Shown here piece by piece: positions 1 to 7,325 of a stretch of 27,657 bases of DNA. Under the pieces are notes generated by a model. It did not search any database. It was given only the letters and a program-made list of their open reading frames with translations, and was not told the DNA's origin. Position numbers and translations under genes: made by a program. The stretch spans positions 1-27,657 of the IMG/VR virus record IMGVR_UViG_3300025601_000092; one strand, given 5' to 3'. The first letter of the stretch is position 1, and every line of letters starts with the position of its first letter. This DNA is from a virus.

Positions 1-1601
1 CCCGGGTTTTCTGAAAAGGTAAAATACGGAGTAAGGTGAGTTTTCTGGACGCTGTACCACGAGTCATAGTCTGTGCTTTGGAATATAAAGTCTGGAAGAC
101 TTACTGTAGGAGAGGATAGGGCTAAGCCTGTCGTGTCCATGTTCTCAGAGATACCGTGCTCCCACTTGCCCATGTCTGGGTACTGGTAGTTATTAGTATA
201 GTCTGCAACAGAGTAATCTATGAATGCAGTACTTGCTCCAAAAGATTTGTTTGACCCATCTGGAGACTCTACAGCTTGACCAAATCCAAATCGTCTTTTT
301 GCTACGAGGGATGGGACTACGTATGGGTAGAATGCCGGACAATCTATCTCAACAACGGGTACATCTTCATAAGCATATACACCCCAGTAGTCTTCTCCAT
401 TTTCCAAGTCTTCAAAGACCAGATCCGAGGTATCATAAGTAATGTTTAAGACTTCTTCTCCGTTTATAAGAAGACTTGCAGAGTTTACGGCTATTCTGAT
501 GTCTACTAACATTGGGCGATACCACTCACCCACAAAGTATGAGCCGATCTCTTCCCCTATTTTAAATCTTAAGAATGGGCCATCGGAATACAGGCCATAG
601 TCTGAAGATGTTGGCCCCAAGATCTTTCTAGGCTGATCGGAACGAGAGTCTATCCTGAGCCAGGCCTCAAAGGTGTAGGGGTTGTATCTTCCGGAGTTAT
701 CTAGCATGCCCATTCCCGGCAAAAGCAGAGATGGCTTACCCTCTGTTTGATTTGGCTGGATTCTGGTAAGGTTTTCAGAACCATAGACCATGGGCATAGA
801 TGTGTTCTTAGCTAAAAGCTTGTTGTTCTTTACTAGATACTTTGCTTGGTCTCCGCCTAAACCGTACTGATACCCAGGGATAAAGGCTTCTGCTGAAAAC
901 TCTAGCTGATCAGCTGCTGACAAATCCACAGTATTCGTTACCCCCAAAGACTCTGCAGAGAACTGCTCCGCCCACTGCCCAGCAGCAAAACCATTAACAA
1001 CGTAGTCGTAACTGGATGGAGCGGAGGGGGACCCCGATTGATTCAAGTATACAAAGGATATGAATGGGTAAACATACTGATAAGGAGAGCTGGCTGGTAC
1101 CGAAAAAGTTGCAGAATACATCGACCACTCGTTCGCAACTGGGCTTGAAAATATTTGTTTTTCTTTGAACTCAAAGCTTGCTGGGTCGAAGGGGCTGTCT
1201 GAAAGGACATACCCCACCTCTACCCCTGTGGTAAAAGACTGAAGAGCCTTTACGTAAAAGCTAATTGCAAAAGTATTCAAAGTTACATTTAGAGAGCTAA
1301 CAGGGATTGGATCTGAAAGCCTTACGGACAAAGACTCTAGTGGGTTTGCCCCTGCCACGGATGATAGCTTTGCGTACGAGCTTTGAAAGAATGGTATCCC
1401 GTTCAGATCTTCCGCAGGTATGGATGCTGGATCGGTGGTAGAGTGGCTTGTGGTAGCATAGGGACTGTCTGTCCAGCTATTTACGTCCCTTGAAGAATCG
1501 GAAACCAGAGACAAGTAGTCGACAGTCTCATCCAGGGCCCATAGGGCGATTGGCTGCTCTGCAAAAACCTTCTCTGCATATAAATTTGATGGACTAGACA
1601 T
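1..1601 (-). CDS. LamG-like tail/adhesin protein, 3' end cut by window edge
   Basis: Open from an ATG at 1601 to the left edge (533 codons seen, no stop), so the C-terminus is missing. The start has a good ribosome site (AGGAG, 6 nt upstream) and an extended -10 box at 1617-1625. The opening (MSSPSNLYAEKVFAEQPIALWALDE) is of the kind seen in phage proteins that wrap a concanavalin-like fold. Around residues 330-430 the pattern PYTFEAWLRID, then DYGLY, FLRFKIG, and VDIRIAVNSASLLINGEEV is typical of a LamG/concanavalin A-like lectin domain. It probably binds a surface glycan or forms part of the tail tip. No catalytic motif is visible. It is the last gene of the minus-strand tail block seen here, after the broken unit at 1706-1963. 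The LamG fold is judged by eye. Confidence 0.75.
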   Translation of the reverse strand, partial: MSSPSNLYAEKVFAEQPIALWALDETVDYLSLVSDSSRDVNSWTDSPYATTSHSTTDPASIPAEDLNGIPFFQSSYAKLSSVAGANPLESLSVRLSDPIPVSSLNVTLNTFAISFYVKALQSFTTGVEVGYVLSDSPFDPASFEFKEKQIFSSPVANEWSMYSATFSVPASSPYQYVYPFISFVYLNQSGSPSAPSSYDYVVNGFAAGQWAEQFSAESLGVTNTVDLSAADQLEFSAEAFIPGYQYGLGGDQAKYLVKNNKLLAKNTSMPMVYGSENLTRIQPNQTEGKPSLLLPGMGMLDNSGRYNPYTFEAWLRIDSRSDQPRKILGPTSSDYGLYSDGPFLRFKIGEEIGSYFVGEWYRPMLVDIRIAVNSASLLINGEEVLNITYDTSDLVFEDLENGEDYWGVYAYEDVPVVEIDCPAFYPYVVPSLVAKRRFGFGQAVESPDGSNKSFGASTAFIDYSVADYTNNYQYPDMGKWEHGISENMDTTGLALSSPTVSLPDFIFQSTDYDSWYSVQKTHLTPYFTFSENP

Positions 1602-1616
1602 TTTTTCTCCTAGTCT

Positions 1617-1625
1617 ATTTTAGCA
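1617..1625 (-). promoter_or_regulatory. Extended -10 promoter of the LamG-like gene
   Basis: Read on the minus strand this is TGC-TAAAAT, preceded by TTATG. The -10 hexamer ends 15 nt before the ATG at 1601, leaving room for the AGGAG ribosome site, so this gene has a leader, unlike most other units on this strand. Confidence 0.5.
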
Positions 1626-1705
1626 CATAAGACATAATAATTCATCCTAAGGCTGATGCAAACTACCTGACTAAACCCGATCGGGGTGTTCAAGGTATTG
1701 GCTAT

Positions 1706-1963
1706 TTAGCTTTCTTCGACTAGTTCTGGCTCTTGGACAATCTCTACCCACTCTGAATTGTAGTAAAGGTAAAGTCGACTGTCAGAGGAGTCAAACCAGG
1801 TCTGTCCCTCGAGAGTGGAGCTTGGCTCACTGGCCGATATTATTTAATTAAGGGGTGTAACTGCTGAAACAATGTTCCAAGTGGTGCCGTCCCATTTCCA
1901 TGTACGGTCACCTGAGGTAAATTCATCTCCGGTTGACGGAGCATCTGGGAAATTAATAGCCAT
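1706..1963 (-). pseudogene. Tail-fibre N-terminal protein interrupted by an in-frame TAA
   Basis: From ATG 1963 the frame encodes MAINFPDAPSTGDEFTSGDR... and meets TAA at 1844-1846 (codon 40). The same frame then stays open to 1706 and continues with family-typical sequence: SEPSSTLEGQTWFDSSDSRLYLYYNSEWVEI. This EGxxWFDSxxxxLYxYYNxxWVE block occurs in intact form in the 900-aa and 423-aa fibre proteins here. The break is a single nonsense codon, not a frameshift; the local bases are CTTAATTAAATAATA. Either the gene is dead, or it makes a 39-aa peptide, or there is stop readthrough. It has its own leaderless-type promoter (1970-1978), so the unit is still potentially transcribed. Confidence 0.75.
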
Positions 1964-1969
1964 GAGTAT

Positions 1970-1978
1970 ATTGTATCA
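1970..1978 (-). promoter_or_regulatory. Leaderless extended -10 promoter (TGATACAAT)
   Basis: On the minus strand TGA-TACAAT is followed by exactly 6 nt and then ATG 1963. Transcription would start at or beside the start codon. The AT-rich upstream block shared by the other INFPDSP units is missing here. Confidence 0.5.
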
Positions 1979-2042
1979 GGTTGCTATCGGGTGCCATAGA
2001 GCATTTGGAGAGTGACCCTAGCGTGAGGCTCTGGGGATTCCA

Positions 2043-2354
2043 TTACTCAGGCGCTGGCTCTGGCTCTGGTTCTGGCTCTGGAATCACTAGCCAATCCAAT
2101 TCCGCTTCGTTCCAGTAATAATCACCATCTGGCTTAGGGGCAGGGGGTTCGTAATCAAACTTTGATTCGTTCCAAGTCCAGCTTTCAAAGACCTTTATTG
2201 GCTCAAACTTTTCACCGTTGAACCTAGCGCCAATCCAAGACTCACCAGTTATTTCACTGTCTGCAACTGGGTTGTCAAAAAGTGCATTAGCGACATCTTG
2301 CTCCGCCTCAATGACATTAGACACAATACCGTTTTCTATAATTGCAATTCGCAT
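2043..2354 (-). CDS. Adhesin-partner protein (tail-fibre assembly-like), acidic tail
   Basis: 103 aa, MRIAIIENGIVSNVIEAEQD..., ending in repeated Pro-Glu. The middle (WIGARFNGEKFEPIKVFESWTW... YYWNEAELDW) matches by eye the C-terminal pattern of the three MAH[FYW]A proteins at 4035, 6081 and 9058 (F/Y...W.L, then P.P, then Y-x-W-x-E-x2-x-W). Like them it lies directly downstream of a glycine-rich adhesin gene, here with a 2-nt gap. The ribosome site GAGGTGG overlaps the end of that gene. A role as dedicated chaperone or cap of the upstream adhesin, comparable to tail-fibre assembly proteins, is inference from position and family pattern. Confidence 0.7.
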   Translation of the reverse strand: MRIAIIENGIVSNVIEAEQDVANALFDNPVADSEITGESWIGARFNGEKFEPIKVFESWTWNESKFDYEPPAPKPDGDYYWNEAELDWLVIPEPEPEPEPAPE

Positions 2355-2356
2355 TT

Positions 2357-3685
2357 TTACGCCACCTCTACTAGAACGATTAGACCTGCTTGCCCAGTTC
2401 CGCCTGCGGCACTAGAGCCGTAGGTGTTCACGTCACCTTGTCCGCCACCCCCGCCAGCACCAAAACTAGTGCCATCAAGTCCTCTTGTGGCTCCACCCCA
2501 AGCACGCCCTCCTGTACCTCCCCTATAGAAACCAGCCGCTCCAGTTCCAGTGGCGGCGGCTGGACCGTAACCAAGAAGAAGGGTGTATAGATTGGAAACT
2601 AATGCAACTCCTGAACCATCTCCACCAGGACCACCACCGTCAGCGCCATTTCCCCCCCCCGGATTGATTGTACTGTTAGTGGTACCAGCACCGCCGCCAG
2701 AGCCACCATCTCCACCAGTTCCACCACTGTTGTAGGCACCACCGCCGCCGTTAGAGCCACCATCAGCCGTGAGTGAATCTATCGAAGTTGTCCCACCATT
2801 TGTCCCCCCAACGGTTGCGGTGTAAGTGCCAGCCTCAATTACTCCACTAGCAATGTAACCAGCTCCACCCCCCCCGCCGCCGCCAGCATAACTAGAACCA
2901 CCTTGTCCATTACCAGTCCCGCCCCGACCGCCGCCGCCGATTAGATAAGCCGTGTAACTGGAGTCAATCGTTACCGATTTAGTAGTGTCAATGTAAATAA
3001 CACCTTTAGTCTCTTCTGGTGTCGTTGGGATTATTTCAAAAAACGACACTTGAGCTGGCAAATCGCTAGTCGTTGACATGATAAGTTTTGCCGCATCCGC
3101 CGGCTGTTCAAGTAGATACTGGATAGTATCGCCTGATGGCAAGACACTAAGCTCATTATCGTCAGCATCAAAAATTCCTATTGTTAGACCAGTGCCGTAG
3201 TAAACAAATCCATAGGTTTTCTCTGACTCAAAGGGGTATTCATAGACAGCGATATTACCTGGCAAAACTTGGAATGTTGTAGGACCGCCCCCACCAGCCG
3301 CATCTGCCCAGGCAACTTCCCCAGCTACGACACTTAGAACTTGGTCGTCTGTTCCTACCCCTAAGCGAGTTACCGAACTAGCGCCGTCAGCGACTATTAG
3401 GTCTTGTGCTGTTGTCATTGGGTTTATTACAACTGTATTGTCTATTCCCACTGTACTAGTACCAGCATTATAGGTAAGAGGAGAGGTTGCAGTGACTACA
3501 CCGCTTGTGCCATCGTCACCCTTAATGCCACCATAGCCAAGAGAAGTCCACGCTGTCGATCCGTTACCAAGCTTAAATTTGTCCGTGTCGGTTTCGATGC
3601 CCATCTCGCCAGGAGCGAGTGTAGGGTTTGCCGAGGTCCAGTTTGAGGCTGTGTCGCGCCTTTGCTGTATTCTTACGATTGCCAT
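2357..3685 (-). CDS. Receptor-binding tail protein: Mtd-N-like domain plus Gly-rich domain
   Basis: 442 aa. Residues 4-52 (RIQQRRDTASNWTSANPTLA, then GEMGIETDTDKFKLGNGSTAW) fit the N-terminal domain of the Bordetella phage major tropism determinant, widespread in phage fibres. A middle beta-rich stretch (about 55-240) is followed from about residue 245 by a glycine-rich domain with G3-G7 runs and a terminal QAGLIVLVEVA strand, like the closing VVIVRY of the other adhesins. Glycine-rich fibre tips such as those of T-even gp38-type adhesins bind host receptors through loops between Gly-rich helices; whether this domain folds that way is inference. Its ATG is fused to the previous stop as TAATG, so translation is probably coupled. 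Confidence 0.85.
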   Translation of the reverse strand: MAIVRIQQRRDTASNWTSANPTLAPGEMGIETDTDKFKLGNGSTAWTSLGYGGIKGDDGTSGVVTATSPLTYNAGTSTVGIDNTVVINPMTTAQDLIVADGASSVTRLGVGTDDQVLSVVAGEVAWADAAGGGGPTTFQVLPGNIAVYEYPFESEKTYGFVYYGTGLTIGIFDADDNELSVLPSGDTIQYLLEQPADAAKLIMSTTSDLPAQVSFFEIIPTTPEETKGVIYIDTTKSVTIDSSYTAYLIGGGGRGGTGNGQGGSSYAGGGGGGGAGYIASGVIEAGTYTATVGGTNGGTTSIDSLTADGGSNGGGGAYNSGGTGGDGGSGGGAGTTNSTINPGGGNGADGGGPGGDGSGVALVSNLYTLLLGYGPAAATGTGAAGFYRGGTGGRAWGGATRGLDGTSFGAGGGGGQGDVNTYGSSAAGGTGQAGLIVLVEVA

Positions 3686-3966
3686 TAATTTACCGCGCTT
3701 CCACCGTCAGCGTAGACCCCGTCTAGGATTACTACGTTCGCATCCGAATTATCTATTTTTAAGTCTTTCCAAGTGTACCATGCTGTAGCAGATCCACCGT
3801 CGATATCATCGCCAGTAAGATCAACAATTGGCTTGTTGCTAACACCACCCCAAGCAATATTCCCAGCGGTATCGTTACTCCATGTTGTGCCGTTCCAAAC
3901 CCATGTGCGAGCACCCGAAGTAAAAGAATCACTCATAGTGGGGGAGTCCGGGAAGTTAATTGCCAT
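3685..3966 (-). CDS. INFPDSP-type tail-fibre N-terminal protein
   Basis: 93 aa. Begins MAINFPDSPTMSDSFTSGAR followed by TWVWNGTTW, the short domain that opens five intact or broken genes in this window and is common in phage fibre proteins. The rest (GNIAWGGVSNKPIVDLTGDDIDGG...) resembles fibre shaft sequence, and the protein ends where longer fibres would continue. The stop overlaps the next start (TAATG), so this may be the virion-attaching half of a two-gene fibre. Expressed from a leaderless promoter at 3973-3981. Confidence 0.8.
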   Translation of the reverse strand: MAINFPDSPTMSDSFTSGARTWVWNGTTWSNDTAGNIAWGGVSNKPIVDLTGDDIDGGSATAWYTWKDLKIDNSDANVVILDGVYADGGSAVN

Positions 3967-3968
3967 AG

Positions 3969-4102
3969 TAGTATTTTACCATACTTTTGTTTTTAAATTA
4001 TGAATGCCTTCATTTTTTATGTAATGGAATAGTTCTAGTTTACTTCGCCTTGTGTTTCAAACTCCGTTGCTTCCCAGTCAATTATTTCTTCGTTCCATGA
4101 AT
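3969..4102 (-). repeat. Promoter-plus-gene-end repeat, copy A
   Basis: About 130 bp, nearly the same as 8599-8731. It spans the AT-rich promoter, the intergenic spacer, and the last ~22 codons of the 130-aa-family gene (WNEEIIDWEATEFETQG). The two copies differ by scattered substitutions and small length changes in the T-run. Here the gene end belongs to an intact gene. Confidence 0.85.
3973..3981 (-). promoter_or_regulatory. Leaderless tail-unit promoter, copy 2
   Basis: TGG-TAAAAT on the minus strand, 6 nt before ATG 3966. It lies in the conserved AT-rich block that continues to about 4010 (see the repeat entries). Confidence 0.65.
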
Positions 4103-4406
4103 ACATCAAGCCATCCTCTGGGTATGGAACTGGTGCTTCCCATTGTGCGGTTTCTTCAACTAGCGCCCACGAATTGTAGGGCTTAGGTGAGATAAAGGCG
4201 TCACGATCTAAGTCGTAGGTAAACCCTGTACCTGCATAGTTCTTGCGAATGTTGCCGTTGTAAGAAGTGCGTACGCATACCTGCCCGCGAAACTCACCGT
4301 AGTAAGCTTCCCAGTCTGAGATGCCGTTAACAACTTCATCTTCATTGCGCCCGACTATTACCTCGGTGACAATGTTGTTGTCGTCTAAAAATGCGTAGTG
4401 AGCCAA
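4035..4406 (-). CDS. Adhesin-partner protein of the MAHFAELDENN family, TTG start
   Basis: 123 aa. The frame opens at TTG 4427 without a useful ribosome site, but TTG 4406 has AGGAAAGGA 8 nt upstream and gives the expected family N-terminus (M)AHYAFLDDNNIVTEVIVG, so 4406 is preferred. Conserved family blocks: an RTSYNGNIRKNYAGTGFTYD core, DAFI-x-PKPY-x-SW, and paired Trp near the end (YSWNEEIIDWEA). It follows the 310-aa glycine-rich adhesin with a 13-nt gap. I know of similar proteins in phage tail modules but no proven function; a fibre-assembly chaperone or minor structural role is inferred from invariant adjacency to adhesins. Confidence 0.75.
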   Translation of the reverse strand: MAHYAFLDDNNIVTEVIVGRNEDEVVNGISDWEAYYGEFRGQVCVRTSYNGNIRKNYAGTGFTYDLDRDAFISPKPYNSWALVEETAQWEAPVPYPEDGLMYSWNEEIIDWEATEFETQGEVN

Positions 4407-4419
4407 TTTATTTCCTTTC

Positions 4420-5352
4420 CTAAGCAAAACTAATCGTATCGGTGCCTGCTGTGAACGTTGTGACCTTGTAGCCGCCAGCGGTTGTTGTTGAAGATGTTAG
4501 CCCGCCACCGATTGTTAGTGCGTAGCTGTCTGGGTATTTTAGAATTACAACTCCCGAGCCACCAGCTTTCCCACCATAATTAGTAAGCCCACTGTGCCCT
4601 GCTCCACCAGAGCCACCACCAGTATTTATTTCGCCAGCGGTTGAGTCGTCGCTTGTCAGATTTCCACGACCGCCACCACCTGTGCCACCAGTGCCTCTTG
4701 TTGCTCCTACGCTAGTGTTTTTACCACCAGCGCCACCGCCAGCGTAGTATGAGTCATCTATCCACTGATAACCAGCGCCACCGTTGCCACCTCCGGCTGA
4801 GTTTCCTTGATTTCCTACGGCGGTTTTACCGCCGCCGCCGCCGCCGCCGTTTCCACCTGTATCGCCACCACCGTCGTTACCTTGCCCCGGTGTGCCTGAC
4901 CCACCGGTCACCTTATTACTGTTTCCCCTAGAACCGCCACCAGAGCCGCCGTCTTGAACAGTCTGTCCGCTAGTTCCAGCGCCGCCGCCAATCGAGGTAA
5001 AGCCAAGAGCCAACGAATTTACACCATTAGAAGCGACTGTAGTGGTACCAGTCGAAGCGCCAGCGCCACCAGCTCCAATTGTTATTGTGTAGTCTGTAGA
5101 GACAGAAGCCAAAAAAGAGTCATTTAGCAATCCACCCGCACCGCCACCGCCGCCATGACGAGAGCCGCCACCGCCGCCACCTGCAACAACAAGGTAATCA
5201 ACGGTTAGCGGAACCAGGTTGGCATAGAACTGTTTCCAAGCGCCACCGATTTTAGTATGGCCTTCTGTTACCTCTTTCCAAGTGCCGCCAACGCGACAAT
5301 GGATTGTAGCGACATCTTTCCAAGCGCCACCGATTTTTGTGTGCGCTGACAT
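4420..5352 (-). CDS. Glycine-rich adhesin with N-terminal KIGGAWK repeats
   Basis: 310 aa. The first ~43 residues hold three copies of a short unit: HTKIGGAWKDVATIH, CRVGGTWKEVTEG, HTKIGGAWKQFYA. Then comes VDYLVVAGGGGGG and a roughly 200-residue glycine-rich domain ending SGVVILKYPD, and a C-terminal tail (LTIGGGLTSSTTTAGGYK...TISFA). Low-complexity Gly runs with conserved hydrophobic edges resemble phage receptor-binding tips. The ATG directly abuts the upstream TAG, so translation is likely coupled to the 143-aa INFPDTP protein, which would anchor it. Confidence 0.85.
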   Translation of the reverse strand: MSAHTKIGGAWKDVATIHCRVGGTWKEVTEGHTKIGGAWKQFYANLVPLTVDYLVVAGGGGGGSRHGGGGGAGGLLNDSFLASVSTDYTITIGAGGAGASTGTTTVASNGVNSLALGFTSIGGGAGTSGQTVQDGGSGGGSRGNSNKVTGGSGTPGQGNDGGGDTGGNGGGGGGGKTAVGNQGNSAGGGNGGAGYQWIDDSYYAGGGAGGKNTSVGATRGTGGTGGGGRGNLTSDDSTAGEINTGGGSGGAGHSGLTNYGGKAGGSGVVILKYPDSYALTIGGGLTSSTTTAGGYKVTTFTAGTDTISFA

Positions 5353-5784
5353 CTAAGCCTCGTACACTAACCAAACGTCGCCGTCTGAACCGCTTGATGG
5401 TGCTGAGGTTGAGAGCGTGATGTTCCTGACTACATTAGAGCCGGTTGCGGCTGTAGTAACAGCGCCGTTAGTTTCTAGTACCCTAGCGTCTAGTTGCGTT
5501 TGTACCGCCGAGGTCACGCCATCTACATAGTTTAGTTCTGCGGTGGTTGCGGTTACTCCGTCAAGAATGTTTAGTTCTTCGGCTGTAGAAGTTAGGTCTG
5601 TGATCTCTGATATTACGTGATCGTGTGCACTAGGTGCAAACTCAGTTGGCTTGTTGGTCACTGAACTGTAAGAAATGTTGGAAGGTGAATTGTCAATCCA
5701 AGCTGATCCAGTCCACAAGTATTCTAGACTGCCAGTTGTAAAAATATCGTTTACTGATGGGGTATCCGGGAAGTTAATTGGCAT
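5353..5784 (-). CDS. INFPDTP-type tail-fibre protein with LDGV/YVDGV repeats
   Basis: 143 aa. The N-terminal MPINFPDTPSVNDIFTTGSL block is followed at about residues 60-105 by the fibre repeat TAEELNILDGVTATTAELNYVDGVTSAVQTQLDAR, characteristic of phage tail-fibre shafts (cyanophage and T4-like proteins carry long arrays of it). The C-terminus APSSGSDGDVWLVYEA is a common fibre element. First gene of a three-gene unit; leaderless promoter at 5791-5799. Confidence 0.85.
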   Translation of the reverse strand: MPINFPDTPSVNDIFTTGSLEYLWTGSAWIDNSPSNISYSSVTNKPTEFAPSAHDHVISEITDLTSTAEELNILDGVTATTAELNYVDGVTSAVQTQLDARVLETNGAVTTAATGSNVVRNITLSTSAPSSGSDGDVWLVYEA

Positions 5785-5790
5785 AAGAAT

Positions 5791-5799
5791 ATTTTACCA
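5791..5799 (-). promoter_or_regulatory. Leaderless tail-unit promoter, copy 3
   Basis: TGG-TAAAAT on the minus strand, 6 nt before ATG 5784, preceded by the same AT-rich block (to about 5824) as the copies at 3973 and 8603. Confidence 0.65.
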
Positions 5800-5876
5800 T
5801 ACTTTTATTTTTTAAATTATGAATATTTTCAAACTTTTAAGCAAAAGTCATAACCAAAGAACTGACCATCGCTAGA

Positions 5877-6077
5877 CTATACGGCAGACCATTTCCCTAG
5901 TGGGCAAGACGCATGGGGTAGCGTTGTCTTCAAATCCATAAAGCAACCACAGCTTCGACATCTTCGACTTTTAGATGCCCATTTTTCGCATCCCTCACAC
6001 AAAGCAATTCGCTCTCTTTTAACTTCATTCGAGACTCTTTCTGTTTTAAGAAGATCCCATGGCTTTGCCTCAGACAC
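5877..6077 (-). CDS. Small zinc-ribbon-like protein, copy 1 of 3
   Basis: 66 aa from a GTG start, 3 nt after the stop of the upstream gene, with GAGGAT as ribosome site. Cysteine pattern C-x2-C...C-x2-C-x-C-F-M-x-L-K...C-P-x-G-K-W: CEGC, then CRSCGCFMDLK, then CPLGKW. This small family is familiar from phage genomes and probably binds one or two metal ions; its function is not known to me. Paralogues lie at 17028-17288 and 22426-22632. It is the last gene of the 8596-5877 unit. Confidence 0.75.
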   Translation of the reverse strand: MSEAKPWDLLKTERVSNEVKRERIALCEGCEKWASKSRRCRSCGCFMDLKTTLPHASCPLGKWSAV

Positions 6078-6080
6078 GAT

Positions 6081-6443
6081 TTAATCCTCATCCATACTCA
6101 TTGCATCTGGAGCTTCTACCCAAGACATGATCTCCTCGTCCCAAAAATGTATTAGATCGCTTTCTGGGTGTGGTGTTGGTGATACCCACGTTGCAGTTTC
6201 TTCATCCAATATCCAGCTTTCAAAAGGCTTCATGGGTATGAAAGCATCGAGGCTCCTGTTGTACAGACACCCAATGCCTGCAAAGTTTTTCCGGATACTG
6301 CCATTATAGGATGTCTTAAGCCAAACCCCTCCAAGATTATCAATAAGCCAGGTATAGCCTTCGTCGTTGTTCGGATCATTATTGTCTCCTACCAAAACAC
6401 GAAGAACTATATCATTATCGTCAAGCTCTGCCCAATGTGCCAT
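6081..6443 (-). CDS. Adhesin-partner protein of the MAHFAELDENN family
   Basis: 120 aa, MAHWAELDDNDIVLRVLVGDNNDPN... with the family core LKTSYNGSIRKNFAGIGCLYN, DAFIPMKPFESW and a C-terminal FWDEEIMSWVEA. The ribosome site AAAGGAG lies 10 nt before ATG 6443. It sits 27 nt downstream of the 6471 glycine-rich adhesin, repeating the order seen in three other units. Function is inferred as for the 4035 gene. Confidence 0.75.
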   Translation of the reverse strand: MAHWAELDDNDIVLRVLVGDNNDPNNDEGYTWLIDNLGGVWLKTSYNGSIRKNFAGIGCLYNRSLDAFIPMKPFESWILDEETATWVSPTPHPESDLIHFWDEEIMSWVEAPDAMSMDED

Positions 6444-6470
6444 AGTTCATGTCTCCTTTTTTATAAATGT

Positions 6471-7325
6471 TTATCCGCCTACAAGGCTTCTTTCGTACCT
6501 AACGATTACTATTCCAGAAGCTCCTGCTCTTACTGTTCCGTAGCAGTTCATTCCTCCACCGCCTCCGCCGCCAGTATTCACAACCCCGTTTGAGGAAGAT
6601 ATTCCCTGATACCCTCCACCCTTGCCTCCGCCACCAAGGCCTGCATTAGAAACGCTATTGCTAAGGCAGTATCCACCGCCTCCACCACCTCCTGCGTACC
6701 TGCCAGTCACACCAGTAGATGTTGCAGTAGCCCAAGAAGAATACTGATCTGTGCCAGCTCCTCCATAGCTTGAACCGTTATTTCCAAAACCTGCTTGAGC
6801 AGAACCACCACCGCCGCCGCCAAGTTCACAATTACTGCCGCCGACACCTCCAGAAAATCCTTGGCCACTAACTGGAGCTCCACCAGGCCTCGTTCCACTG
6901 GTTGTTCCACCGCCTCCGCCGCCTGAGCCACCAGAGCTTCCCGATCCAGCGTTAGCCCCCCCCCCTCCAATAGCTGTAGCTATTGACGAAAATGAGGAAT
7001 TGTTTCCATTTGTGCTAGGCCCCGCTCCTCCTCCGACTAAGACTGCATAGCTTCCTACTGAAAGAACTTGCCCAAGAGGGCCAAGAAGTCCGCCGGCACC
7101 GCCACCGCCGCCGCCAAGGCATCCGAACGCTCCTCCAGAGCCACCGCCGCCGCCTGCAATAACTAGCAGGTCTGCAGAAATACCAACCTGAGAAACTGTC
7201 AGAGTTCCATTACCAGTAAAAGTTCTATAGTAGTATGTAGAGTCGGATGTCAAAACTCCTCCAGATATTACTGAAAGCAATTCTAGACCTGAAGAAGCTA
7301 CTATTCCCAGTGGAATTGAAGACAT
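6471..7325 (-). CDS. Glycine-rich adhesin
   Basis: 284 aa. An open frame extends to 7391, but ATG 7325 overlaps the upstream stop (TAATG, ribosome site GGAAAG) as in the other units and is preferred. The N-terminal region MSSIPLGIVASSGLELLSVISGG and a beta stretch (YYYRTFTGNGTLTVSQVG) lead into ADLLVIAGGGGGSGG and about 200 residues of Gly-rich sequence ending SGIVIVRYERS. The layout matches the adhesins at 4420 and 9393. Likely a virion receptor-binding tip. Confidence 0.85.
   Translation of the reverse strand: MSSIPLGIVASSGLELLSVISGGVLTSDSTYYYRTFTGNGTLTVSQVGISADLLVIAGGGGGSGGAFGCLGGGGGGAGGLLGPLGQVLSVGSYAVLVGGGAGPSTNGNNSSFSSIATAIGGGGANAGSGSSGGSGGGGGGTTSGTRPGGAPVSGQGFSGGVGGSNCELGGGGGGSAQAGFGNNGSSYGGAGTDQYSSWATATSTGVTGRYAGGGGGGGYCLSNSVSNAGLGGGGKGGGYQGISSSNGVVNTGGGGGGGMNCYGTVRAGASGIVIVRYERSLVGG

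Noticed and set aside
224-442. 72-codon plus-strand frame in the first 1.6 kb
   Set aside because: It lies inside the continuous minus-strand LamG-like gene and has no family character.
1681-1700. CCCGATCGGG palindrome as a terminator of the pseudogene unit
   Set aside because: The stem is only about 4 bp with a minimal loop and only a TTT follows.
1843-1852. Rare TTAATTAA site as a cloning scar in the broken gene
   Set aside because: Single occurrence in AT-rich natural sequence; nothing else points to engineering.
4427-4427. Earlier TTG start for the 4035 gene
   Set aside because: TTG 4406 has a good AGGAAAGGA site and gives the conserved AHYAFLDDNN start.
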